In this document: positions 17,596-25,988 of the stretch, piece after piece
Layout: each line of letters begins with the position of its first letter
How positions within the stretch are numbered: position 1 is the first letter of the stretch
NCBI RefSeq assembly: GCF_025917005.1
Contig: NZ_CP078091.1
Location: 2,914,001-2,978,000, forward strand
Length of the DNA stretch: 64,000 nt
Direction: 5' to 3'
DNA from: Porphyrobacter sp. ULC335
Lineage (GTDB): Bacteria > Pseudomonadota > Alphaproteobacteria > Sphingomonadales > Sphingomonadaceae
Made by a program: the position numbers and the translations under genes
Notes under the pieces: generated by a model
Database searches by the model: none
The model's input: only the letters and a program-made list of their open reading frames with translations
Told to the model about the DNA's origin: nothing

Positions 17596-19107
17596 GTGAC
17601 AATAGAGCGGATTATCATTGTCGGCGGAGGGACCGCGGGCTGGATGGCGGCGGCGGCACTTTCGCGCATCAAGGCCGGCCGGGCTGTGGAAATCACGCTG
17701 ATCGAATCCGAAAGCATCGGCACAGTCGGTGTCGGTGAGGCAACGATTCCACCCTTTGTCGGGTTCAACCAGCTGCTCGGCATCGACGAGCGCGAAATGC
17801 TCGCCGAGGTCGGCGGCACCTTCAAACTCGGTATCCAGTTCGAAAACTGGGGCAATCTGGGTGACAGCTACATCCACCCCTTCGGCGCCTATGGCTACAC
17901 GATGAGCGGGATCAGCTTCCACCATGTGTGGCACCGCATGGCGCAAGGCGGGGACAAGCGCCCGATCCAGGTCTTCAACCTTGAGACCATGGCCGCCTAT
18001 TTCGGCAAGTTCGCCCGCACCGAAGATTACCAGCGCGACGATCTGCCGCCGGTCAATTACGCCTATCACCTCGACGCGGGACGCTATGCCGCCTTCCTTC
18101 GCCGCTTTGCCGAAACGCGCGGGGTGGTACGACAGGAAGGCAAGATCGCCGATGTCGCGCTGGACGCGGAGAGCGGCTTCGTCACCGGCGTGACGCTGGA
18201 TGATGGCCGCCAGTTCGCGGGCGATCTGTTCATCGATTGCTCGGGCTTCCGGGGCTTGCTGATCGAACAGGCACTGAAGACCGGCTATGACGACTGGAGC
18301 CAGTATCTTCCCTGCAACCGCGCGGTCGCCCTGCCCTGCCTGCGCGAGGATGGCAGCCCGCCGCCGCCCTTCACCCGCGCGACCGCCCATGCCGCAGGCT
18401 GGCAATGGCAGGTGCCGCTGCAACACCGCAACGGCAACGGCCATGTCTATTGCAGCAGCTATATGGAAGATCAGGCGGCGCTCGACATCCTGCTCGGCAA
18501 TATCGCAGGCAAGCCGCAGGCCGAACCCAACTGGCTGCGCTTCACCACCGGGCGGCGCAAGAAGTTCTGGAACAAGAATGTCGTCGCGTTGGGTCTCGCA
18601 GCGGGCTTCATGGAGCCGCTGGAGTCGACCTCGATCCACCTTATCAACACCGGGATCGACAAGCTGATCTCGCTGCTCTCGCTCGACGGGGTCACGCAGG
18701 TGCACGAGGATACCTTCAACCGCCTGACGGGCCGCGAATATGCCCGCATCCGCGATTTCCTGATCCTCCACTACAACGCCACCCAGCGCACCGACACCGA
18801 CTTCTGGAACTATGTGCGGACGATGGAGGTGCCTGACACGCTCAAGGAAAAGGTCGAGATCTTCAAGGCCAACGGCCAGATCTTCCGCGAGGAGGACGAG
18901 CTGTTCACCGAGACCAGCTGGGCGGCGGTGATGATGGGTCAGGGGATCAGCATGGGCGGCCACAATGCCATGGCCGACGCGATCGACCCGGCCAAGCTGA
19001 GCACCGAAGTGAACGAGATGGAGCAATCGATCCGCTATCTCGTCCAGCATATGCCGGGGCATGGTGACTACCTGAAGCAGTATTGTCCCGCGCCCATGGC
19101 GGCATGA
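17596..19107 (+). CDS. Flavin-dependent tryptophan-halogenase-family protein
   Basis: The 503-residue protein carries the FAD-binding motif GGGTAGWMAA at residues 10-19, the halogenase box VGVGEATIPP (45-53), a Lys77 in the segment TFKLGIQFENW that aligns with the catalytic Lys of PrnA/RebH, a WQWQVP stretch corresponding to the WxWxIP monooxygenase-blocking motif, and FMEPLESTSIHLI. Family members chlorinate or brominate indoles using reduced FAD from a separate reductase. GTG at 17596 was chosen because GAGGA lies 5-6 bases before it; an ATG at 17545 is possible. It is divergent from the glucan TonB receptor and may share its operator. Such genes are often found beside TonB receptors in this group, with no established substrate, so free tryptophan is only one possibility. 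Confidence 0.9.
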   Translation: MTIERIIIVGGGTAGWMAAAALSRIKAGRAVEITLIESESIGTVGVGEATIPPFVGFNQLLGIDEREMLAEVGGTFKLGIQFENWGNLGDSYIHPFGAYGYTMSGISFHHVWHRMAQGGDKRPIQVFNLETMAAYFGKFARTEDYQRDDLPPVNYAYHLDAGRYAAFLRRFAETRGVVRQEGKIADVALDAESGFVTGVTLDDGRQFAGDLFIDCSGFRGLLIEQALKTGYDDWSQYLPCNRAVALPCLREDGSPPPPFTRATAHAAGWQWQVPLQHRNGNGHVYCSSYMEDQAALDILLGNIAGKPQAEPNWLRFTTGRRKKFWNKNVVALGLAAGFMEPLESTSIHLINTGIDKLISLLSLDGVTQVHEDTFNRLTGREYARIRDFLILHYNATQRTDTDFWNYVRTMEVPDTLKEKVEIFKANGQIFREEDELFTETSWAAVMMGQGISMGGHNAMADAIDPAKLSTEVNEMEQSIRYLVQHMPGHGDYLKQYCPAPMAA

Positions 19108-19196
19108 CCAAAGCGGGCGATTCTTGACAAAGGTGGGCGGCGTCTGAAAGGGGAAGCGTCGCCCCGCCCCCACTGTACGCCCGAGGTTCTCCCCCC

Positions 19197-19991
19197 ATGA
19201 CCCATGTTCCGCCCGGCTGGACCGCGCTGGTGCTGGCCGGACAGCGTCCGGGAGTGGACAAGCTCGCCGCGAGCTTCGGGATTGAGTCCAAGGCGCTGAT
19301 CCCGGTCGCGGGCGAATTGATGCTGGGCCGGGTGCTGATGGCGCTCGCCGATACGCCGGAAATCGGGAAAATCGTGGTGCTGGCACAGAACGCGCCCGAA
19401 TTGCTGAGGCATCCGGATCTCGCCTGGGCGGCCGCCGAACCGCGCATCACCGCCCGCGTTTCGGGCCGCACCATCAGCGGTTCGGTGCGCGATGCCGTGC
19501 GCGATCCCGCCATCGGCCTGCCGGTGCTGGTGACGACCGCCGACAATGTCATGCTCACCCCCGCCACCATCCGGGAATTCATCGCCGGGGCAGGCACAAG
19601 CGACGTCAGCGTCGCGATGGTCGAACGCGCCCGGCTCGAAGCGGCCGTCGGCCCCAACCGCCGGACGTGGCTGACCTTCAAGGGCGGGGCCTATACCGGC
19701 GCGAACCTGTTTGCCCTCAACGCACCGGCTGCCAAAAATGCGCTCCGATTCTGGGAGCGGGTCGAACAGGACCGCAAATCGGTGCTGCGGCTCGCCTCGC
19801 ATTTCGGTCCCGTGCTGATGGCGCGTCTCTTGCTGCGGCGCATGACGGTGCACGAGGCCCTGGCGGCTGCGGGCGCAAAGCTGGGAGCCAGCGCGGCGCC
19901 GGTGCTGCTTTCGGACGGACGCATGGGGGTAGACGTCGACAAGCCGGAGGATCACGCGCTGGCTGAACGCCTGCTGGCAGCGAGGGGATAG
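19197..19991 (+). CDS. MobA-like NTP transferase (nucleotidyltransferase)
   Basis: The 264-residue protein begins with a nucleotidyltransferase loop (ALVLAGQRPGVDKLAASFG, with Lys where the pyrophosphorylase signature has its basic residues), followed by KALIPVAGELMLGRVL and the metal-binding region LVTTADNVMLTP. It would activate a sugar- or polyol-phosphate with CTP or similar. It heads four co-directional genes with very short spacing (HAD phosphatase 6 bases on, then two overlapping genes). Their combination suggests synthesis of an activated alcohol for a surface polymer; the actual substrate cannot be read. Confidence 0.82.
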   Translation: MTHVPPGWTALVLAGQRPGVDKLAASFGIESKALIPVAGELMLGRVLMALADTPEIGKIVVLAQNAPELLRHPDLAWAAAEPRITARVSGRTISGSVRDAVRDPAIGLPVLVTTADNVMLTPATIREFIAGAGTSDVSVAMVERARLEAAVGPNRRTWLTFKGGAYTGANLFALNAPAAKNALRFWERVEQDRKSVLRLASHFGPVLMARLLLRRMTVHEALAAAGAKLGASAAPVLLSDGRMGVDVDKPEDHALAERLLAARG

Positions 19992-19997
19992 GCAAAG

Positions 19998-20666
19998 GTG
20001 CAGCGCATCGCCCTCTATGATCTCGACCGCACGGTGACCCGCGCGCCGACCTTCACCCCGTTCCTTGTCCACATGGCGGCGACCGGCAATCCGCTGCGTC
20101 TGCTGGGCGTGCCGCTGTGGGTGCTGGCGATGGCGGGCTACAAGGCGAAGCTTTACGGGAGAAAGCCGCTCAAGCAGTTCGGCCTGCGCCTGCTGGTCGG
20201 AAAAGTGGTGCGGAGCTCCGCGCTGCAACCGCGTATCGACCGCTTTGTCGCGCGGCAGATTGAACGCAATATCCAGCCCGGTGCACGTGCGCAGATCGCC
20301 GCCGACCGTGCGGCAGGCGTGCGCCTCGTCCTCGTCACCGCTGCGCCCGAAATCTATGCCGAGGCGCTGGCAGTGGCGCTTGGCTTCGAAGCCTGCATCG
20401 CCACGCGGCACCAGCGCACGGGCGACGGCAGCCTGCTGGCGCTGATCGATGGCGAGAACAACTACGGCAGCCAAAAGGTCGCGCGGGTCGAGGCCTGGCT
20501 GGCTGAACAGGGTCTCGCCCGCCAGGACGTCCACCTCGCCGCCTATACCGACCATGCCAGCGACGCCCCGATCCTCAACCTCGCCGACGCGGGCGTGCTG
20601 GTGGGACGCTATGCCGAACCGCAAGGCGGGTGGGCGCAGGTTGACTGGAGCGCAGCCGCCGCATGA
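19998..20666 (+). CDS. HAD-IB family phosphatase
   Basis: The 222-residue protein has the haloacid-dehalogenase catalytic motif YDLDRTVT (DxDxT, residues 7-11), the motif II region LVTAAPEIYAEALA, and motif IV YTDHASDAPIL near residue 185. The IB class includes phosphoserine phosphatase and lipid/polyol phosphatases. It starts with GTG at 19998 after GAGGGG and overlaps the next gene by ATGA. The gene pair with a nucleotidyltransferase implies phosphate removal or transfer within the same pathway. Confidence 0.85.
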   Translation: MQRIALYDLDRTVTRAPTFTPFLVHMAATGNPLRLLGVPLWVLAMAGYKAKLYGRKPLKQFGLRLLVGKVVRSSALQPRIDRFVARQIERNIQPGARAQIAADRAAGVRLVLVTAAPEIYAEALAVALGFEACIATRHQRTGDGSLLALIDGENNYGSQKVARVEAWLAEQGLARQDVHLAAYTDHASDAPILNLADAGVLVGRYAEPQGGWAQVDWSAAAA

Positions 20667-21835
20667 GCCGCATCTGCTTCCTCTTCAACCATGACCAGAC
20701 GCACCAGCTGGCGCATTCGCTCCCCATCGCGATGGCGCTGGCGGCGCGCGCCGAGCACAGGATCGTGCTCGCTTACACCAAGCCCGCGATCAGGGCCGAG
20801 ATCGAGCGGCAGGCCGATCCGGCGCTGCTCGCCAAGGTCGAACTGGTGCACCTCACCCTCAAGCGGAGTGGATCGCAGGCGCTGGCGAACCTGCTGGAGC
20901 GGCTTGTCCCGGCGAACAAACTGCTGATCTACCGCGACAACCTCGATTTCTTTGCCAGCTTCGATGCTGTGGTGGTCTCGGAAAAGACCTCGCTGCTGCT
21001 CAAGACCCTCTACGGGCTCGAAAACGTCAAGCTGGTGCACACCCGCCACGGCGCAGGCGACCGGGCGATCGGGTTCAACAAGGAAAGCGCCGGGTTTGAT
21101 CTGGTGCTGGTGGCCGGGCCCAAGATCCGCGACCGGCTGATTGCCGAAGCGGGCCTGACCACGGAGCAGATCGCACTGGTCGGCTATCCCAAGTTCGATC
21201 TGTGCGCCGGCAACCGCTTTGTCGATGCCTTCCCCGCCCCGGACCGCCCGACGGTGCTCTACAACCCTCACCCCTCGCCCGCGCTATCAAGCTGGTTCAA
21301 GCACGGCGCGGCGGTGCTGGAAGCGTTTCGCAATCAGGATCGCTACAACCTGATCTTCGCGCCCCATGTGATGCTGTTCGAACGCAAGTGGGTGGTGACG
21401 GTCGATCCGCCCAGTCTCGCGCGGGTTGTCCCGCCCAGCCCCAAGCTGCGCGCAGAGCCGCGCATTCACGTCGACACCGGCAGCGCGGCGAGCAGCGACA
21501 TGAGCTATACCAACCGCGCGGATATCTACATCGGCGATGTCAGCAGCCAGGTGTACGAATTCATGCACACGCCCCGCCCCTGCCTGTTCCTCAACGCGCA
21601 TGGCGTGGACTGGCAGGGCGATCCCAACTACCTCCACTGGCGCGCCGGGCCGGTGCTGGAGAGCGCGGACGGGTTGCTTGATGCAATAGATGCTGCGGTC
21701 GCCTCGCATCCCGAATATGCCGCCACGCAGCAAGCGCTGATCGATGCGACCTTCTCACTCAGCGAGCGCGCTTCTGCTGAACGGGCCGCCGATGCAATTG
21801 GCGCGTTTCTCGAAAGAAAGGCCCCCCTTGGCTAG
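20663..21835 (+). CDS. CDP-glycerol glycerophosphotransferase-like glycosyl/phosphoalditol transferase
   Basis: The 390-residue protein has two Rossmann-like halves: an N-terminal half (ICFLFNHDQTHQLAHSLPIA) and a C-terminal half with the donor-site features LYNPHPSPALSSWFKHG, IFAPHVMLFERKW and TNRADIYIGDVSSQVYEFM, which match the ADIYISDxSSxxYEF-type motif of CDP-glycerol:poly(glycerophosphate) glycerophosphotransferases and related enzymes. It has no transmembrane segment and would act at the cytoplasmic membrane face. The ATG overlaps the HAD stop (ATGA). In a Gram-negative this family is used for phosphoalditol decoration of capsule or lipopolysaccharide. The assignment is by motif only. 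Confidence 0.75.
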   Translation: MSRICFLFNHDQTHQLAHSLPIAMALAARAEHRIVLAYTKPAIRAEIERQADPALLAKVELVHLTLKRSGSQALANLLERLVPANKLLIYRDNLDFFASFDAVVVSEKTSLLLKTLYGLENVKLVHTRHGAGDRAIGFNKESAGFDLVLVAGPKIRDRLIAEAGLTTEQIALVGYPKFDLCAGNRFVDAFPAPDRPTVLYNPHPSPALSSWFKHGAAVLEAFRNQDRYNLIFAPHVMLFERKWVVTVDPPSLARVVPPSPKLRAEPRIHVDTGSAASSDMSYTNRADIYIGDVSSQVYEFMHTPRPCLFLNAHGVDWQGDPNYLHWRAGPVLESADGLLDAIDAAVASHPEYAATQQALIDATFSLSERASAERAADAIGAFLERKAPLG

Positions 21836-22607
21836 TCTCAGCGATTTCTGGCGGTACGGCGTGGTCAAGACCGCGCGCAAGCTGAAGGCCGCTGCGCTTT
21901 CGCCAGTGATGGCCGCGCGGGGCGATGCTGCGGTGCGTTCGGCATACGGCGTGCTGATGGTGCCGAACTGGCAGGACACCACCTTCCGCTATTGCATCTT
22001 TGGCACCTATGGCCGCGATCTGGCGGACCTGCTGCTGGGCCAGCGCAATGATTTCGTGTTCGTCGATATCGGCTCCAACCAAGGGCTCTACGCCCTAATC
22101 GCGGCGCAGAACCCCAAGTGCCGCCAGATCATCGCCTTCGAACCCGTGCCCGCCACCCATGCGCGGCTCGCGGCCAATGTGGCGCTGAATGGCGGGGCGG
22201 AGCGCACGGTGCTGCACCAGCTCGCCATATCTGACAGCGTGGGCGAAGTAGAGATCAGCGTTGCCGCCGATCACACCGGCACCGCGACGCTCGCCGGGCG
22301 CGAGGCGGGCAAGCCTTCGGGCGGCGGCGTGGTGATCCAGACGATCGATGCGCCGCTGGTTGATCCCCTGCTGGCGGGCGAGCTGCCGATGTTCGTCAAG
22401 ATCGACGTCGAGGGGCTGGAAGCGGTGGTGATCGCCGAACTCGCCAAGACCGGGGCTTTCGCGCGGGTCGAGGCGATCTTCTACGAAGTCGATGACCGCT
22501 GGGCGAGCGCCGGCGAGATAGAGGTGCTGTTGCGCGCCTCAGGCTTCACCCGCTTCACCAAATACGGGCGCGGCCACCACTACGACGTGCTGGCAAGCCG
22601 CTCCTGA
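21828..22607 (+). CDS. FkbM-family methyltransferase
   Basis: Starting at TTG 21828 the protein has 259 residues, normal for FkbM. The SAM-binding core is FVFVDIGSNQGLYALIAAQ, followed by IIAFEPVPATHARLAANVALNG and, near residue 185, FVKIDVEGLEAVVIAEL, all diagnostic of this family, which O-methylates sugars and polyketides. The TTG lies within the last codons of the transferase (8-base overlap) and has AAAGG upstream; the ATG at 21744 would overlap far more. It probably methylates the product of the preceding cassette. Its 3' end overlaps the convergent oxidoreductase by 28 bases. Confidence 0.87.
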   Translation: MASLSDFWRYGVVKTARKLKAAALSPVMAARGDAAVRSAYGVLMVPNWQDTTFRYCIFGTYGRDLADLLLGQRNDFVFVDIGSNQGLYALIAAQNPKCRQIIAFEPVPATHARLAANVALNGGAERTVLHQLAISDSVGEVEISVAADHTGTATLAGREAGKPSGGGVVIQTIDAPLVDPLLAGELPMFVKIDVEGLEAVVIAELAKTGAFARVEAIFYEVDDRWASAGEIEVLLRASGFTRFTKYGRGHHYDVLASRS

Positions 22608-23548
22608 ACAACCGCATCGGCGAGCGCGCGGCCCGAGAGCCACGCGCCTTCGACACGCGGGCTGTGGAGCCAGTCGCCTGCAATCCCGATCCCGTTCGCA
22701 GCGTCAAACCGCGCGCCCTCGCCTTTCAGCGCTTGCGGCAGGGCGTAGAGCCAGCGGTGCGCATCTATGTGCTGCGGCGTGACCGGGGCGATCCCTGTAG
22801 CGGCAAAGAAATCGGCGAGCAGGATCTGCGCGACCTCTTCCTTGGACAGGTCGATCAATGCGCGGCTGCGCTGCGGGCTCGCGTGGATCACCCAGGTTTC
22901 CACCCCGCTTCGCCCCGGCTTTGCCGAGTTCCGCGCGGCCCAGCTGACCGGGCCGGTGTCCGATCGGTAACAGTCGGCGGCGATGGGCAGCGGCGCATCA
23001 AAGCCCGCCATCACGGCCCAGCACGGCGCCGAGGTCACGCTGGCGGCGAGCGCGGCGAGATCGGGTGCGGCGTCGGCCAGTAGGACCGCCGCCTGTTCTG
23101 CGGGGACTGCCACAAGCACAGTCGCGGCAGCGAAGCTCTGCCCATCCGTCTCGACCTGCCAGCGGTCGCCCTCACGCAAGAGGCGTTCAGCCCGCACGCC
23201 CCAGCGCACAACGAGCTTGGACGCCATCGCCTTGACGCAGGCGTTCATGCCGGGCGTCGCCACCCAGGCGTCATCACCCGCAGCTGGCCAGCGCGCAGCA
23301 ACGCCGCCCGCCTCCCAGCCAGCGACGGTTTCGCGGAAGGCAGGATCGCGGGCGGTGAAATATTGCGCGCCGTGATCGAAGCTCACTTTTTCGCCTGAGA
23401 TTTCGACACGCCTCGCCGCCATCCGTCCGCCGGGACCGCGCCCCTTGTCGAGCACGATGATGCTCTGCCCGGTCGCCGCGAGGGCGGTTGCGGCAGAAAG
23501 TCCCGCCATGCCGCCGCCGATGATGAGAATATCAGAATGTCCGTCCAT
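22580..23548 (-). CDS. FAD-dependent oxidoreductase (renalase-like amine-oxidase fold)
   Basis: The 322-residue protein starts with a dinucleotide-binding motif (ILIIGGGMAGLSAATALAAT), then the flavin segment DKGRGPGGRMAARR and FDHGAQYFTARDP, the arrangement of renalase and related short flavin oxidases. The C-terminal FAD motif NGIGIAGDWL is also present. It sits last in an apparent egtB-egtD-oxidoreductase run, 31 bases from egtD. A role in ergothioneine metabolism is possible but not established; it could simply be a neighbour. The ATG at 23548 is the start of the fold, the longer frame being a shadow of egtD. Confidence 0.85.
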   Translation of the reverse strand: MDGHSDILIIGGGMAGLSAATALAATGQSIIVLDKGRGPGGRMAARRVEISGEKVSFDHGAQYFTARDPAFRETVAGWEAGGVAARWPAAGDDAWVATPGMNACVKAMASKLVVRWGVRAERLLREGDRWQVETDGQSFAAATVLVAVPAEQAAVLLADAAPDLAALAASVTSAPCWAVMAGFDAPLPIAADCYRSDTGPVSWAARNSAKPGRSGVETWVIHASPQRSRALIDLSKEEVAQILLADFFAATGIAPVTPQHIDAHRWLYALPQALKGEGARFDAANGIGIAGDWLHSPRVEGAWLSGRALADAVVQERLASTS

Positions 23549-23579
23549 CACGCGCCAACGCTTGGGCAGCGGGGAGGTT

Positions 23580-24566
23580 TCAGGGCGCCGAACGCGGGGG
23601 CCGCGATTCCGCCAGCACCAGAGAGAATTGCCGCGCTTCGTCCGTCCAGCGCGCGCGTGGTTCCCACCCGCCCGCGGCCAGAAGCATCTGGCTGGAGCGC
23701 TTGGTAAACTTGTGGCTGTTCTCGGTGTGGATGCTCTCGCCCTCCCACATGGTGAAGCGCTGGCCGCTGACGGTGAAGGTGATGTCCTCGCTTGCGACCA
23801 GATGCATCTCGATCCGCGCGAAGATGTCGTTCCAGCGCGCTTCGTGCCGCAGCTTGTCGACCGGAATATCGCCCGCAAGCTCCCGATTGATCCGCTCGGC
23901 AAGGTTGAGGTTGAACCGCGCTGTCACCCCCGCCGCATCGTCATAGGCAGCGAGCAGCACGTCTTCATCCTTCACCAGATCCATGCCGATCAGCAGCAAA
24001 GCGCCCTCGCCCAGCGTTTCGCGCATCGAGCGCAGGAGGTCTGTCGCGGTGCGGGCGATCATGTTGCCGATGGTCGATCCGGGAAAGAAGCCGAGCTTGG
24101 GCAGGTCTTCGACTTCGTCCGGCAGTTCGACCCGGCGCATGAAATCAGCCTCGACCGGCCACACCGGCAGCCCCGGAAACTTCGCCGCCAGATCAGCAGA
24201 CGAGGCGCGCAGGAAATCACCCGCGATGTCGAGCGGGACGTAAGCCGATGGCGCGATGGCCGAGAGCAGCAGCGGAGTCTTGACCGACGAGCCCGAACCG
24301 AACTCCACCACCGCGCGGCCTGCGCCGATCAGATCGGCGATTTCCGCCGACCGGGTTTCGAGAATCTCGGTCTCCGCGCGGGTCGGATAATATTCGGGAA
24401 GCTGGGTGATATCCTCGAACAATTGCGAGCCCGCATCATCGTAGAACCAGCGTGCAGGGATCGCCTTCTGCGGCTCTGCCAGCCCGGCGAGCACATCGGC
24501 GCGGAAAGCGAGGTCTACGCCGCTTGCGTCACGCTTGACCAGTCTCAGACCTGTTTGCGCTGTCAT
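23580..24566 (-). CDS. egtD: L-histidine N-alpha-methyltransferase (ergothioneine biosynthesis)
   Basis: The 328-residue protein has the EgtD opening (GLAEPQKAIPARWFYDDAGSQLF, split across residues 30-50), ITQLPEYYPTRAETEIL, the SAM-binding loop VVEFGSGSSVKTPLLL, and GFFPGSTIGNM. EgtD trimethylates histidine to hercynine with three SAM. One base separates it from the egtB stop, so the two are cotranscribed in the order of the egtB-egtD operons common in proteobacteria. Confidence 0.95.
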   Translation of the reverse strand: MTAQTGLRLVKRDASGVDLAFRADVLAGLAEPQKAIPARWFYDDAGSQLFEDITQLPEYYPTRAETEILETRSAEIADLIGAGRAVVEFGSGSSVKTPLLLSAIAPSAYVPLDIAGDFLRASSADLAAKFPGLPVWPVEADFMRRVELPDEVEDLPKLGFFPGSTIGNMIARTATDLLRSMRETLGEGALLLIGMDLVKDEDVLLAAYDDAAGVTARFNLNLAERINRELAGDIPVDKLRHEARWNDIFARIEMHLVASEDITFTVSGQRFTMWEGESIHTENSHKFTKRSSQMLLAAGGWEPRARWTDEARQFSLVLAESRPPRSAP

Positions 24567-24567
24567 C

Positions 24568-25839
24568 TCAAAGGTCCTTGGCGAGGCGCAGCCCGGTGAA
24601 TTGCCAGCGCTGATGGGGGTAGAAGAAATTGCGATAGGAGGGGCGCGAATGGCCGCGCACCGTGACGCAGCTCGCCCCGCGCAGCACCACCTGCCCGCTC
24701 ATGAACTTGCCATTATACTCGCCCACCGCGCCCCCCGCCGGACGGAAGCCCGGGTAAGGCAGATAGGCTGAACGGGTGAACTGCCAGCAATCGCCGAACA
24801 GGCCGGGGGAGCCCATCGGCAGCACCGGCCCGGCGCAGTATAGCTGATTGCCACTTGCGGGGTGATGCGCCGGGTCAGAGGTGGCGGCATCCTGCCCGCG
24901 CGCGATTGCCTCCCATTCGAACTCGGTGGGAAGCCGCGCCCCTGCCCATGTGGCATAGGCATCGGCCTCGTAGAACGAGATGTGGGTAACAGGCGCGTTC
25001 GGGTCGCGATCCTGCCAGCCTTGATGGGTGAAGTGCTGGCCGTCGCGCCAGTACATGGGCGCAACGATGCCTTCGCGCTGCACCCAGCCCCAGCCGTCCG
25101 CCAGCCACAGCCGCGCGTTGGCATAGCCGCCGTCGGCGATAAAGGCGTCCCACTCGCCATTGGTCACCAACCGGTCAGCCAGCGCGAAGGGTTCCAGCAG
25201 CACGCGGTGGCGGGGGCCTTCATTGTCGAAGGCGAAAGCGTCCGACTGATGCCCGACCAGAGCAATGCCGCCGGGATGGCTGTGCCAGCCGAGCGGCGCG
25301 GCGGGTGTGGCCGGTGCCTGCGGCGCGCCGCTCCACATCGCCGGGCCGAGCGGGTTCTGGAACAGCGCGTGTTTGATGTCGGTCAGCAGCAACTCAATGT
25401 GCTGCTCCTCATGCGCGATCCCGAGCGCGATCAGGCCCGCCAATGCCGGATCGCCGAGCAGCGGCTCCATCGCCTCGGTGACGGCAGCGCGCCATTCGAG
25501 CACTTCAGCCAGCGTAGGGCGCGAAAGCATTCCGCGCTGCCCGCGTGCGATGCGCGCACCCTCGGTCTCGTAATAGGAATTGAACAGGAACGGCCAGCGC
25601 TCGTCATGTAGCCGGTGTCCGCTGGCATGTTCGCGCAGCAGGAAGGTCTCCCAGAACCACGTGGTGTGCGCGAGGTGCCACTTGGCGGGGCTCGCGTCGT
25701 CCATCGACTGGATACAGGCATCAGCGTCGCTGAGCGGTGCGACCAGCGCCTCGGTCAGGGCGCGGGTGGCGCGGAACCGGCCGGCCAGCGCTGCCGCCCC
25801 GTCGCCCGCTCTCGCATATTCATGTTCGCTGCGATGCAT
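24568..25839 (-). CDS. egtB: Ergothioneine sulfoxide synthase EgtB
   Basis: The 423-residue protein has an N-terminal DinB-like four-helix domain with the iron ligands WHLAH (His55/58 region) and HEEQHIE (His143, His147; HX3HXE), and a C-terminal formylglycine-generating-enzyme-like domain (RLPTEFEWEAIARG, ATSDPAHHPASGNQ, RGASCVTVRGHSRPSYRNFFYP). The enzyme joins hercynine to cysteine or gamma-glutamylcysteine with O2. The ATG at 25839 has AAGGGAG 8 bases upstream. No EgtC hydrolase or EgtE lyase gene is adjacent; C-S cleavage must be encoded elsewhere or done by another enzyme. Confidence 0.95.
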   Translation of the reverse strand: MHRSEHEYARAGDGAAALAGRFRATRALTEALVAPLSDADACIQSMDDASPAKWHLAHTTWFWETFLLREHASGHRLHDERWPFLFNSYYETEGARIARGQRGMLSRPTLAEVLEWRAAVTEAMEPLLGDPALAGLIALGIAHEEQHIELLLTDIKHALFQNPLGPAMWSGAPQAPATPAAPLGWHSHPGGIALVGHQSDAFAFDNEGPRHRVLLEPFALADRLVTNGEWDAFIADGGYANARLWLADGWGWVQREGIVAPMYWRDGQHFTHQGWQDRDPNAPVTHISFYEADAYATWAGARLPTEFEWEAIARGQDAATSDPAHHPASGNQLYCAGPVLPMGSPGLFGDCWQFTRSAYLPYPGFRPAGGAVGEYNGKFMSGQVVLRGASCVTVRGHSRPSYRNFFYPHQRWQFTGLRLAKDL

Positions 25840-25988
25840 GCGCGTGCTCCCTTGCCGCTTGACGACGGACATTCGGATCATGACCGCCCGCCGTTACACA
25901 GGAAAGACGCCTGATAGCCGCGAAGCTACCGGAAAATCATCACACCCGTCAGGTTTTTACGCGCGAACCGCGCGCGCAGCACGCCTCG

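Noticed and set aside
19124-19152. Promoter with TTGACA before the nucleotidyltransferase gene
   Set aside because: A perfect -35 hexamer is present, but no acceptable -10 lies 16-18 bases on; kept out of the features.
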